From positions 1 to 6,952 of the forward strand of contig CANQFI010000084.1 of the NCBI GenBank assembly GCA_947598455.1: a stretch of 6,952 bases of DNA, written 5' to 3'. The translations under genes were made by a program, and so were the position numbers. Below are positions 1 to 5,811 of this stretch, one piece after another. Within the stretch, counting starts at the first letter, position 1, and every line of letters starts with the position of its first letter. The notes beneath the pieces are model-generated. The model was not told where the DNA came from. It made no database searches and worked only from the letters and a program-made list of their open reading frames with translations. The DNA is from an uncultured Bacilli bacterium. GTDB lineage: Bacteria > Bacillota_I > Bacilli_A > RF39 > UBA660.

Positions 1-1028
1 CTTGTTATTTCTCTATCACTGCATGGGCTTAAGATCAAAGATTTGTTGGCGATATCTCTAATTAGCTCATCTTCTTCAAGCCTAAATTTTATCATTTCGG
101 GGAATGTATCATTATATAATTGTTCCATTAGTTTATAGGCATGCTTTAAATCGTAGGGATTCAGAGATGTGAATGGTTGATTTGATATTTTCTCTGCTAA
201 TCCTGGATTTTTTTCATTAAATTTAAATTGATTATTATCTAATAAGTAGTATAGACTTTCAGATATTTCTGACATAGTGACTAATTTAACCACACGAATT
301 GAATGATAAGCAGCAGTGTCTTGATAATGATAATCGTTAAAATCATCAAAAAAAGCATTAGACGTTGGGCAATATATGAATCTTTCGCTATTGTCAATAA
401 CGGATACTAGAGCATGATTATATATTTGAGAAGCTAATAAGTCTTCATCTGTGGGAGGATTATTAGAAAATGCTAATCCTTTATTAACGCAAGCTTCATA
501 ACCTACTTTATTTAAAATATCACTAAAGAAGGCAGAATAATGACGACAGACCGCTTTACCTGTTGCTACTCTAGCTCCTGATAATATGGAAAGAACTTCG
601 TAATCATTGACAAAATTTTTATATTCAAAATTATGACCAGTAGAAAGAAAATTACTTGCCATCATATTTTCTAAATAAAATAGAAGTTCTATTGAAGAAT
701 TAAGAGGAAGTTTTTTTAGATAAGCTGCAATATGAGAAATATATTCGTCATATTCCTTCATTAATTCTTTATAAGTATTAGAATTAATTAAATTTTGGAT
801 AATAATTTCGTCATTTGTAAAGGGATTATACCATTTTTTAATTAATAAGATAGTATAAAGAACTATTACGGCACTACCTATTGCAATATTTGCCGAATTG
901 CCTGTGGCGATGTTGGCAATACCATATAAATCAAATAAAATATTGGATAAACCTTGTTGGTAAAGGAATAATCTTGAGATAGTTTGTTTTTCAGGCGAGT
1001 TTTTAATTGCTAATAAATCTTTTTCCAT
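1..1028 (-). CDS. Transglutaminase-like membrane-anchored protein, 3' end outside window
   Basis: An open frame of 342 codons starts at ATG 1028 and runs off the left edge without a stop, so the C terminus is missing. The start is supported by a strong site (AAAGAAGTGAT, 1036-1046) seven bases upstream. Residues about 38-63 are hydrophobic and end in LLIKKW, consistent with one membrane segment after a short N-terminal region. Residues 157-183 (GKAVCRHYSAFF, then a Gly and a second Cys at 180) resemble the catalytic-Cys helix of transglutaminase-like domains, with Cys161 as candidate nucleophile. NHALVSVID (204-212) carries the candidate His205, and FIYCPTSN (217-224) sits where the family usually reads D-P-T, so the third residue is Cys220 in place of Asp. 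The rest (225-342) is unassigned and acidic/polar. The gene has its own promoter and follows a terminator-like hairpin, so it is probably not part of the recO operon. Assignment to the superfamily is my reading of motifs, not a search; substrate and activity are unknown. Confidence 0.8.
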   Translation of the reverse strand, partial: MEKDLLAIKNSPEKQTISRLFLYQQGLSNILFDLYGIANIATGNSANIAIGSAVIVLYTILLIKKWYNPFTNDEIIIQNLINSNTYKELMKEYDEYISHIAAYLKKLPLNSSIELLFYLENMMASNFLSTGHNFEYKNFVNDYEVLSILSGARVATGKAVCRHYSAFFSDILNKVGYEACVNKGLAFSNNPPTDEDLLASQIYNHALVSVIDNSERFIYCPTSNAFFDDFNDYHYQDTAAYHSIRVVKLVTMSEISESLYYLLDNNQFKFNEKNPGLAEKISNQPFTSLNPYDLKHAYKLMEQLYNDTFPEMIKFRLEEDELIRDIANKSLILSPCSDREIT

Positions 1029-1035
1029 TTTACTA

Positions 1036-1084
1036 ATCACTTCTTTGCGAGTTATATAATAACAAAAAGATATTATTTTAGCAA
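1036..1084 (-). promoter_or_regulatory. Promoter and RBS for the transglutaminase-like gene
   Basis: On the minus strand TTGCTA (1079-1084) lies 17 bases before TATTAT (1056-1061), which is preceded by TG at the extended -10 position (TGTTATTAT). The predicted transcription start near 1049 is followed almost at once by the ribosome binding site AAAGAAGTGAT (1036-1046). The spacing and extended -10 are good, but the -35 matches the consensus at only four of six bases, and chance matches are common in such AT-rich DNA. Confidence 0.5.
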
Positions 1085-1096
1085 TTTTTTTGAACT

Positions 1097-1125
1097 AAAA
1101 AAAAGTAAATACTTAAATTTACTTT
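1097..1125 (-). terminator. Weak intrinsic terminator at the end of recO
   Basis: Read on the minus strand, AAAGTAAAT (1117-1125) can pair with ATTTACTTT (1102-1110) over nine base pairs with a six-base loop, followed immediately by more T. The T tract counting the stem end is eight bases long. The stem is almost all A-U, so it is weak, but its position at the recO stop codon and just before a new promoter is right for the end of the operon. The first arm covers the last recO codons and stop. Confidence 0.5.
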
Positions 1126-1859
1126 ATTCCCATATTATTTATTCGTTGTAAAAATTCTTTACTTTTTAAATATAAACCGGTATATCTTTCATAGTATTTA
1201 TCTAAAAAATAATTTATTTCAGTAGCTACTTCATTAGTTATTTTTATTTCTGATATACTACTTATATCGATTAAATAATACATTCTAATTAATTTAATAG
1301 CTTTAGGAGAAATTATTTTTTCATTAGTATAACAATCTTGACAGATAAAACCACCATCATCAGGATCTAAGGTAACTATTTTAGTTTTATTACCGCATTT
1401 AATACATGAACCTAAATTTAAACCTACTCCTAAATAATCTAAATATTTTAGCTCTAAGATATTAGTTAGTATTAAAGGATTTTGTTTATCATTTAATTTT
1501 AATACTGTATTAAGAAAAATACTATATATCATAGGATCATTATTTTGTTTTACTACTTGATAAGTTAAATCAGTTATATAAGACATATAACTTATTAATT
1601 CGATATCACCTTTAATATTAGATAAATTATTTATTAAATCAACATCTATTAAGACAGAAAGTTTATTTTCATTATATTTGATATGAAAATAACCATAAGT
1701 AAATTTTAGAGTTTTAGTACGTAAAGGACTTTTAAAGCTTTTTACATTACGACACATAATACCAATAAGACCTTTTTCTTTAGTTAAAACATTAATTATT
1801 TTAGAATTATCTCCGTATGGAGTTTCTGTTATAATTATTCCTTCAAATTTACTTATCAT
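1119..1859 (-). CDS. recO: DNA repair protein RecO
   Basis: RecO loads RecA onto SSB-coated single-stranded DNA together with RecF/RecR and anneals complementary strands. The 246-residue product has the family layout: an N-terminal OB fold starting MISKFEGIIITETPYGD (the usual M..k.eGiVi....YgE pattern), a helical middle, and a zinc site formed by CIKC (152-155) and CQDC (173-176). Length is normal for RecO. I chose ATG 1859 and not the in-frame GTG at 1868, because AGAAGTGAT lies five bases before the ATG, closely matching the anti-16S sequence, and because the family begins at this Met. That binding site overlaps the yqzL stop codon, so translation of the two is probably coupled. A terminator-like hairpin covers the 3' end. 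Order era-yqzL-recO is as in Bacillus, which strengthens the call. Confidence 0.96.
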   Translation of the reverse strand: MISKFEGIIITETPYGDNSKIINVLTKEKGLIGIMCRNVKSFKSPLRTKTLKFTYGYFHIKYNENKLSVLIDVDLINNLSNIKGDIELISYMSYITDLTYQVVKQNNDPMIYSIFLNTVLKLNDKQNPLILTNILELKYLDYLGVGLNLGSCIKCGNKTKIVTLDPDDGGFICQDCYTNEKIISPKAIKLIRMYYLIDISSISEIKITNEVATEINYFLDKYYERYTGLYLKSKEFLQRINNMGIK

Positions 1860-1870
1860 TTTAATCACTT

Positions 1871-1951
1871 CTATTTTTTACCTTTATATTTTAGATAGTA
1901 TTCTATTTTGCCGGTTTTCTTAAATAAATCCCAAGCTTCTTTCTTATTCAT
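1871..1951 (-). CDS. yqzL: YqzL-family small protein
   Basis: A 26-residue frame (ATG 1951, TAG 1871-1873) lies between era and recO, exactly where Bacillus carries yqzL. Its sequence shows the family signature: EAWDLFKKTGKIEYYLKYK, that is W-x-x-F-x-x-T-G followed by Y-L-x-Y-K, ending in a basic GKK. It is shorter than Bacillus YqzL (a little under 50 residues), lacking the acidic C-terminal tail. Function is not established in the family; the conserved position next to recO suggests a link to that operon but is not proof. The ribosome binding site AGAAAGG (1965-1971) is 13 bases from the ATG, which is long, and lies in the loop of a strong hairpin that ends at the start codon. The stop codon overlaps the recO ribosome binding site. 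Confidence 0.85.
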   Translation of the reverse strand: MNKKEAWDLFKKTGKIEYYLKYKGKK

Positions 1952-1995
1952 AAAAAGAACCCATCCTTTCTAATTATATAATGGGTTCTTTTTAT
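1950..1995 (-). terminator. Strong hairpin between era and yqzL (terminator or RNA switch)
   Basis: Bases 1950-1964 and 1981-1995 are perfect reverse complements (15 bp, core AAGAACCCAT / ATGGGTTCTT) around a 16-base loop. On the minus strand the descending arm ends GGGTTCTTTTTAT, the shape of an intrinsic terminator for the era operon; the same repeat also ends in a T tract on the plus strand, so it is bidirectional in form, though no plus-strand gene leads into it. It is unusual because the loop contains AGAAAGG, the only good ribosome binding site for yqzL, and the yqzL ATG falls at the foot of the stem. Read-through RNA would therefore present this site in a closed loop. A TATAAT (1973-1978) also lies in the loop but has no convincing -35. 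Confidence 0.75.
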
Positions 1996-2008
1996 TATTT
2001 TTATTCAC

Positions 2009-2899
2009 TTAAATATAATCTTTTTCATTGAATCCTAATTCATTTAGATATCTTTCTTTATCACGCCAATTACGAATTGTTTTAACATATAATTCAAGAT
2101 ATACTTGTTTACCTATTAGTCTTTCAATGTCTTTACGAGCTTCTGTTCCAACTGCTTTTAGTAAAGAACCTTGTTTACCTATGACTATTTTTTTAATTGA
2201 ATCACGATCAACGATAATATCAACCGTAATATTGACAATATGTTTTTTGTCTTCGAATTTAGATGTTATACAAGTAATACTATGAGGTATTTCTTCTTCA
2301 GTCATTCTAAATATTTTTTCTCTAACATATTCGCTTACTAAAAAACTTAAAGTATTTGTTGTTATTGTATCTTCATCAAAGTAACGTATATCATCAGTTA
2401 AATACTTTTTTATGACATCAATTAAGGTATTAAGATTGTTCTTTTGTAATGCTGATATTGGAACTATTTCGGCAAAATCAAATAAATCTTTATACGATTT
2501 GATTGCATGATATAATTCTTCTTCAGACATTTTATCTATTTTATTTAAAACTAAGATTACTTTGGAATCAGTACCATTTAAGGAGCTAATAATTTTTTTA
2601 TCACCAGTACCTAAGCCTTCTTTGGCATCAACAACTAGTAATATAATATCGACATCCTTAGTTAAGCTTTGTGCTTCTTTATTTAGAACTTTACCTAATT
2701 TATTTATTGGTTTATGAATTCCTGGTGTATCAACAAAAACAATTTGATACCCTTCTTCATTATATATACCTTGAATAATATTTCTTGTTGTTTGAGGCTT
2801 ATTAGATGTTATGGCTATTTTTTCATTTATAAGAGAATTTAATAATGTTGATTTCCCCACGTTAGGGCGACCAATTAAACTTACAAAACCGCTTCTCAT
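2009..2899 (-). CDS. era: GTPase Era
   Basis: Era is a ribosome-assembly GTPase that binds the 3' end of 16S rRNA and is usually essential. All G motifs are present in the 296-residue product: G1 GRPNVGKS (10-17), the TTR of G2 (37-39), G3 DTPG (57-60), G4 NKID (119-122) and G5 SAL (149-151). The C-terminal KH RNA-binding domain follows, with VIGKQG (239-244) as its GxxG loop and the family ending around NWRDKERYLNELGF. Length is typical. The start is ATG 2899, giving MRSGFVSLIGRPNVGKS; a longer reading from 2944 adds 15 residues that belong to dgkA sequence in another frame. The ATG overlaps the dgkA stop (TAATG), implying coupled translation, and the local binding site (TTAGG) is weak. The strong hairpin after the stop probably ends this transcription unit. 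Confidence 0.98.
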   Translation of the reverse strand: MRSGFVSLIGRPNVGKSTLLNSLINEKIAITSNKPQTTRNIIQGIYNEEGYQIVFVDTPGIHKPINKLGKVLNKEAQSLTKDVDIILLVVDAKEGLGTGDKKIISSLNGTDSKVILVLNKIDKMSEEELYHAIKSYKDLFDFAEIVPISALQKNNLNTLIDVIKKYLTDDIRYFDEDTITTNTLSFLVSEYVREKIFRMTEEEIPHSITCITSKFEDKKHIVNITVDIIVDRDSIKKIVIGKQGSLLKAVGTEARKDIERLIGKQVYLELYVKTIRNWRDKERYLNELGFNEKDYI

Positions 2900-3300
2900 T
2901 ATAAACCTAACAATTCTATAATATATGGAATATAAATTATACAACCAATAACAGCAGCCATCATTGCTAAAACAAATGTTGCAGCACTACCACAATCTTT
3001 GGCTATTTTAGCTAACGGATTAATCTCTAAGGTTACTAAGTCAACAGTAGCTTCAATAGCGGTATTTATTAATTCGGCAGATAAAACCATACCAATAGAC
3101 AGCATGGTAACTAGCCATTCGAATGGTTTAACACCAAAAAAAATATTCGCTGCAATAACACAAACTGTCGCAATAACATGGATTAACATACTTTGTTCAT
3201 AACGATAAGCATATTTTAAACCATCTATAGAATAAGTAAAACTTTTATAAAATCTATTAAAACCGTGTCTTTTAATATCATCTCTGGATATTTTCGTCAC
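2899..3300 (-). CDS. dgkA: Undecaprenol/diacylglycerol kinase DgkA
   Basis: This integral membrane kinase phosphorylates a lipid alcohol with ATP; in Gram-positive bacteria the substrate is mainly undecaprenol, so the enzyme recycles the lipid carrier for cell-wall synthesis. The 133-residue product has the three expected membrane helices (about 38-56, 62-82 and 106-128). The family signature AELINTAIEATVDLV (75-89) is present with Glu76, Asn79 and Glu83 at catalytic/metal positions, followed by LAKIAKDCGSAA (96-107). Glu35 in the first helix approach is also conserved. The start is GTG 3300: AGGAGTTGAT ends five bases before it, nearly a perfect match to the ribosome. The gene begins inside ybeY (23-base overlap) and its stop overlaps the era start. 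Bacillus has cdd between dgkA and era; here it is absent. Confidence 0.95.
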   Translation of the reverse strand: MTKISRDDIKRHGFNRFYKSFTYSIDGLKYAYRYEQSMLIHVIATVCVIAANIFFGVKPFEWLVTMLSIGMVLSAELINTAIEATVDLVTLEINPLAKIAKDCGSAATFVLAMMAAVIGCIIYIPYIIELLGL

Positions 3301-3721
3301 TTAACATCAACTCCTGTAATGCAAACATCTTTTTTTCATCATTTTCATTCATATGGTCATAACCTAATAAATGTAATAAGCCATGAACAGCTAAGAATGA
3401 CAACTCTCTTTTTTCACTATGACCATAATCGATAGCTTGTCTTTGCATCTGTGGGATACAAATATATATATCACCAAGCACTCGAATATCATTATACACT
3501 AAATCATTATTATCTTCAAATGCAAATGAAATAACATCTGTAACACGATCAACATTTCGATATTCCCTATTTATTTGATGGATTTCATCATCGCCAACAA
3601 AGATAATAGAAAAAAGAGCGTTATTTACTTTTTCATGTTCTAGTGTATGATCTAATAAACTATATAAGTAGTCATAATCCTTATATAAATCATTATCAAT
3701 AATACTATAATCATTTTTCAT
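3278..3721 (-). CDS. ybeY: Endoribonuclease YbeY (16S rRNA maturation)
   Basis: YbeY is a zinc-dependent endoribonuclease needed for processing of the 16S rRNA 3' end and for ribosome quality control. The 147-residue product contains the diagnostic metal site HGLLHLLGYDH (113-123), giving His113, His117 and His123, and upstream the NVDRVTDVISFAF segment (56-68) typical of the family, with Arg59. LGDIYIC (82-88) is another conserved strand. Length is normal. ATG 3721 overlaps the VanZ stop by one base (TAATG); the local binding site (AGAG) is poor, so translation probably depends on coupling. The gene ends in TGA inside dgkA. The neighbourhood of dgkA and era is the classic one, but the phoH and pgpH genes that normally precede ybeY in Bacillus are missing. 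Confidence 0.97.
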   Translation of the reverse strand: MKNDYSIIDNDLYKDYDYLYSLLDHTLEHEKVNNALFSIIFVGDDEIHQINREYRNVDRVTDVISFAFEDNNDLVYNDIRVLGDIYICIPQMQRQAIDYGHSEKRELSFLAVHGLLHLLGYDHMNENDEKKMFALQELMLSDENIQR

Positions 3722-4347
3722 TATACTCTAAGCCCCCAAATACTTCCGAATAAAATTACAATTGCTATAATAACTAAGACAGCTAAGATATTATAAAAAA
3801 TATTATTTTGTAAGAATCTTGGCAAATGTAATTTAACCGCTTTTATACTTATATAAAACATAAAGCCAATTATTGAACCAATAACATTTAAGATAATATC
3901 ATCTACATCAAAAGCACGACCTATTTTAAATTGAATTAGCTCAGCTGTCAAACTTATCAGAATAGAAACAATTAAAATATGGGATACTTTCTTAGCTTTT
4001 AAGTAATCTGAGACAAAATAACCAAATGGTACAAATAAAACAATATTTCCTATAACATTATAAAAGAAGGCTTTAGAGCCAATTGAATATCTAGTCATTT
4101 CTTTAAAAGGAATGAAGTTCATTCCACTAGCGGCATTTTCAGTACTTAATAGTAAGAAGTATAGTAATAAAATATAAATTATGAATAGTAAGGAATAGAA
4201 TTCTTTATAGAAGATGAATTTATCATGATTAATGATTACTCTAGTTAGTTTTAAAACTGTCATTATAACAATAAATAAAGTTAGCATGGGCCATGTTTCA
4301 CTAATTGCCCAATAGAATGTATCATAAAATGGTGATAAATTGCCCAT
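3721..4347 (-). CDS. VanZ-family membrane protein
   Basis: The 208-residue product is a polytopic membrane protein of the VanZ-like family. About six hydrophobic segments are visible (roughly 20-38, 50-68, 97-113, 121-141, 150-170 and 183-203). Family signatures are NFIPF (77-81), NIVLFVPFGY (101-110), the ELIQ of helix four (136-139), and GRAFDVDDIILNVIGSIIG (143-161), the most conserved VanZ stretch. VanZ of the Tn1546 vancomycin cluster gives low-level teicoplanin resistance, but most chromosomal homologues are uncharacterised, so no resistance claim is made. I chose ATG 4347 because AGGACGTGAG ends five bases before it; the in-frame GTG 4356 would put its Shine-Dalgarno only three bases away. 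The binding site overlaps the end of yqfD, and the stop overlaps ybeY. It occupies the place of phoH-pgpH in the usual gene order, so a cell-envelope role is plausible but inferred. Confidence 0.92.
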   Translation of the reverse strand: MGNLSPFYDTFYWAISETWPMLTLFIVIMTVLKLTRVIINHDKFIFYKEFYSLLFIIYILLLYFLLLSTENAASGMNFIPFKEMTRYSIGSKAFFYNVIGNIVLFVPFGYFVSDYLKAKKVSHILIVSILISLTAELIQFKIGRAFDVDDIILNVIGSIIGFMFYISIKAVKLHLPRFLQNNIFYNILAVLVIIAIVILFGSIWGLRV

Positions 4348-4359
4348 AAAACTCACGTC

Positions 4360-5508
4360 CTATTCTTCACTTTCAGTTGTATTTAGTGGTTCAGTAGAAG
4401 TTGTGCTAATTTCTTCTTCTGCTACGATAAATACTTCCATTTCTATTTTACTATTATTTACTTCTTTTTTCAAAACTTTTTGTGTAATTATTTTATATTC
4501 GCCATTTAAGACTGTTTTCATTTTTTCAGCAATTTGTTTTTTGGTATTATCGTCGAGTTCCTTATCTGTATAATCTTTAGTCTTAGTTGAGATTTCAATA
4601 TCTTTGTTTAAAGTTAATTTAAAACCTAAAATATTTACTATGTCTTTACTCTCAGTTTTAAAATTTGTTAAACGATTTTTAAATAAACGATAACTTTTAT
4701 TATTAAAACTTAAAGATATATTATAACGTTTTTTATTTAATTTAGTTATTTCTTCGTAAGTTCTAGGAATTGTAATATTAATTGTATACCAAGTTTTACC
4801 ATATACTGTGCCACTCGCACACACTTGTCTTTTGGTTTCTTCGTTAAATTTAATATCGCCGGATATTAGGATATCACCTTTTTTTACTGAATCATTAATA
4901 TCAACTATTTCGGTACCTTTACTAGTTAGAATGCGAGTAACCATACTATCTTTTAAAGAAATAATATTACAATATGGGAGATCTTCTTCTTTATTTTTTA
5001 CTACTTTAGGTTCAACATTAATAATATATTTCATACCTTTACGTTCAATATTTAACCATTCAATAGTATTCTTATTATTATTTAAAATATTCTCTTTAAT
5101 ACTTTTGATTTTATTGTCATTTTTAATTAAAGTATATTCTTTAATATTATTTTTATCTAATTCATTTAATAAAAGACTTTTTAATTCACTATCTTCAGTA
5201 ATAACGTTTATTTTTATCGTAAATCTTGTTAAGATAAAAATAAATACTAGAGTTAGTAATAGTAAAATTATTGATAGTTTATTTAGTTTTAAGTAATTGA
5301 TTAATTTAGTTTTACCATAATATTTTATAACTTCATAATTATAATATTTATCTACTTTTTCTAAATCTTTTTCATTAATTTTAATTATAATATTATCTTT
5401 GTTATATTTAATATTATAAATATTTATATTTAAATTTCTTAGATATTTAATGGTCTTATTAGGTGATTTAGTTGTAATACAAATATCTAATAAACTAGTT
5501 ATATATAT
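4360..5508 (-). CDS. yqfD: Sporulation protein YqfD, non-canonical or displaced start
   Basis: YqfD is a single-pass membrane protein made in the mother cell during sporulation in Bacillus. The frame is open from 5520 to the TAG at 4360-4362; I place the start provisionally at ATA 5508, giving 382 residues, close to the roughly 400 of Bacillus YqfD. Visible features are the N-terminal pattern SLLDICITTKSPNKTIKYL (5-23), a membrane helix (about 79-94), WLNIERKGMKYIINVEPK (151-168), which matches the W-x-x-x-x-x-x-G..i.v.E segment of the family, and SVKKGDILISG (207-217), a hairpin resembling lipoyl-type folds. A low-complexity Ser/Thr/Glu tail ends it. No ATG, GTG or TTG exists in frame before codon 159 (Met at 5034), which would remove the helix and has no usable ribosome binding site. 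AGAAAG (5517-5522) lies eight bases before the ATA. Alternatives are frameshifting from yqfC or an indel in the (AT)5 tract. Confidence 0.85.
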   Translation of the reverse strand: MYITSLLDICITTKSPNKTIKYLRNLNINIYNIKYNKDNIIIKINEKDLEKVDKYYNYEVIKYYGKTKLINYLKLNKLSIILLLLTLVFIFILTRFTIKINVITEDSELKSLLLNELDKNNIKEYTLIKNDNKIKSIKENILNNNKNTIEWLNIERKGMKYIINVEPKVVKNKEEDLPYCNIISLKDSMVTRILTSKGTEIVDINDSVKKGDILISGDIKFNEETKRQVCASGTVYGKTWYTINITIPRTYEEITKLNKKRYNISLSFNNKSYRLFKNRLTNFKTESKDIVNILGFKLTLNKDIEISTKTKDYTDKELDDNTKKQIAEKMKTVLNGEYKIITQKVLKKEVNNSKIEMEVFIVAEEEISTTSTEPLNTTESEE

Positions 5509-5737
5509 ATTCCATACTTTCTATATGACCATTAAATAAAATTTCCTTATCAAGCATTTTTATTATTTTAAAGTTTAATCCTTTTAAATGAAGATTAAAA
5601 TCTGTAAATTGGATTAAGACTTGTTTATCAGTTATTGATAATAGTTTTTCGTAATTAGTTATATATATTTTATTAGTAGTTAAATTAATACTATATGTTT
5701 CATTTATAAAAACTTTTTTTAGATTATCTATTATCAT
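5495..5737 (-). CDS. yqfC: Sporulation protein YqfC (YabP/YqfC family)
   Basis: The 80-residue product matches the small beta-rich YabP/YqfC family: a central run of strands, then KGLNFKIIKMLDKEILFNG (52-70) and HIESMEYIYN to the end, which parallels the G-x-x-L-x-I ... eel.l.G.I..v.Y pattern of Bacillus YqfC. In Bacillus yqfC is transcribed by sigma E in the mother cell and is co-transcribed with yqfD; the same adjacency here supports both calls. The start ATG 5737 follows AGGTGAT (5741-5747) by three bases, a good ribosome binding site. The 3' end overlaps the presumed start of yqfD in another reading frame, and the last codons are an (AT)5 tract. Residue 76 is an internal Met (ATG 5515). 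Sequence identity to known YqfC is low, so the call rests on length, C-terminal pattern and position. Confidence 0.85.
   Translation of the reverse strand: MIIDNLKKVFINETYSINLTTNKIYITNYEKLLSITDKQVLIQFTDFNLHLKGLNFKIIKMLDKEILFNGHIESMEYIYN
5501..5510. repeat. (AT)5 dinucleotide tract at the yqfC/yqfD junction
   Basis: Ten bases of alternating A and T lie within the last codons of yqfC and exactly where yqfD should begin. Inserting two bases here (or deleting one) would put the yqfC-frame ATG at 5515 in frame with yqfD and give an N terminus MEYIYITSLLDI, which fits the family better than any in-frame codon now present. Such repeats are prone to slippage in replication and to indel errors in sequencing. 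Confidence 0.7.
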
Positions 5738-5783
5738 TTAATCACCTATATAATTATATGATAAAGAAAGTTTTAATAGTATT

Positions 5784-5811
5784 TTTATAATTAGATTTAA
5801 GTATTTACCAA
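5784..5811 (-). promoter_or_regulatory. Possible promoter for yqfC-yqfD
   Basis: On the minus strand TTGGTA (5806-5811) is followed after 16 bases by TATAAA (5784-5789), giving a predicted start near 5777 and a leader of about 40 bases. It overlaps the stop codon of the acyltransferase. A second candidate -10, CATATAAT (5753-5760), resembles the sigma E box expected for yqfC, but it would leave a leader of only about ten bases that starts inside the ribosome binding site. Neither is strong, and AT-rich DNA gives many chance matches. Confidence 0.3.

Noticed and set aside
1944..1964. Six-codon leader frame (MGSFYE) in the descending arm of the era-yqzL hairpin
   Set aside because: The AAAGG site abuts its ATG with no spacing, and nothing in the peptide suggests an attenuation leader; more likely chance.
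2028..2285. Open frame of 85 codons on the plus strand
   Set aside because: It lies antisense inside era, has no recognisable domain and no ribosome binding site that I could see; it mirrors the era KH-domain coding region.
2900..2944. Longer Era with 15 extra N-terminal residues
   Set aside because: Those codons overlap the end of dgkA, and the family starts at MRSGFVSLIGRPN (ATG 2899).
2999..3202. Open frame of 67 codons on the plus strand
   Set aside because: Antisense to dgkA; its hydrophobicity is a reflection of the membrane helices on the other strand.
4340..4573. Open frame of 77 codons on the plus strand
   Set aside because: Antisense to the yqfD C-terminal tail; serine-rich low complexity expected from the complement of Glu/Thr codons.
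4360..5034. YqfD starting at the internal ATG 5034
   Set aside because: This would cut off the membrane helix and a conserved upstream segment, and the only nearby Shine-Dalgarno (AAAGGT) is one base from the ATG.
4808..5296. Open frame of 162 codons on the plus strand, rich in Leu/Ile/Phe
   Set aside because: Antisense to yqfD, which has clear family features; the apparent membrane character comes from the complement of Lys/Asn-rich sequence.
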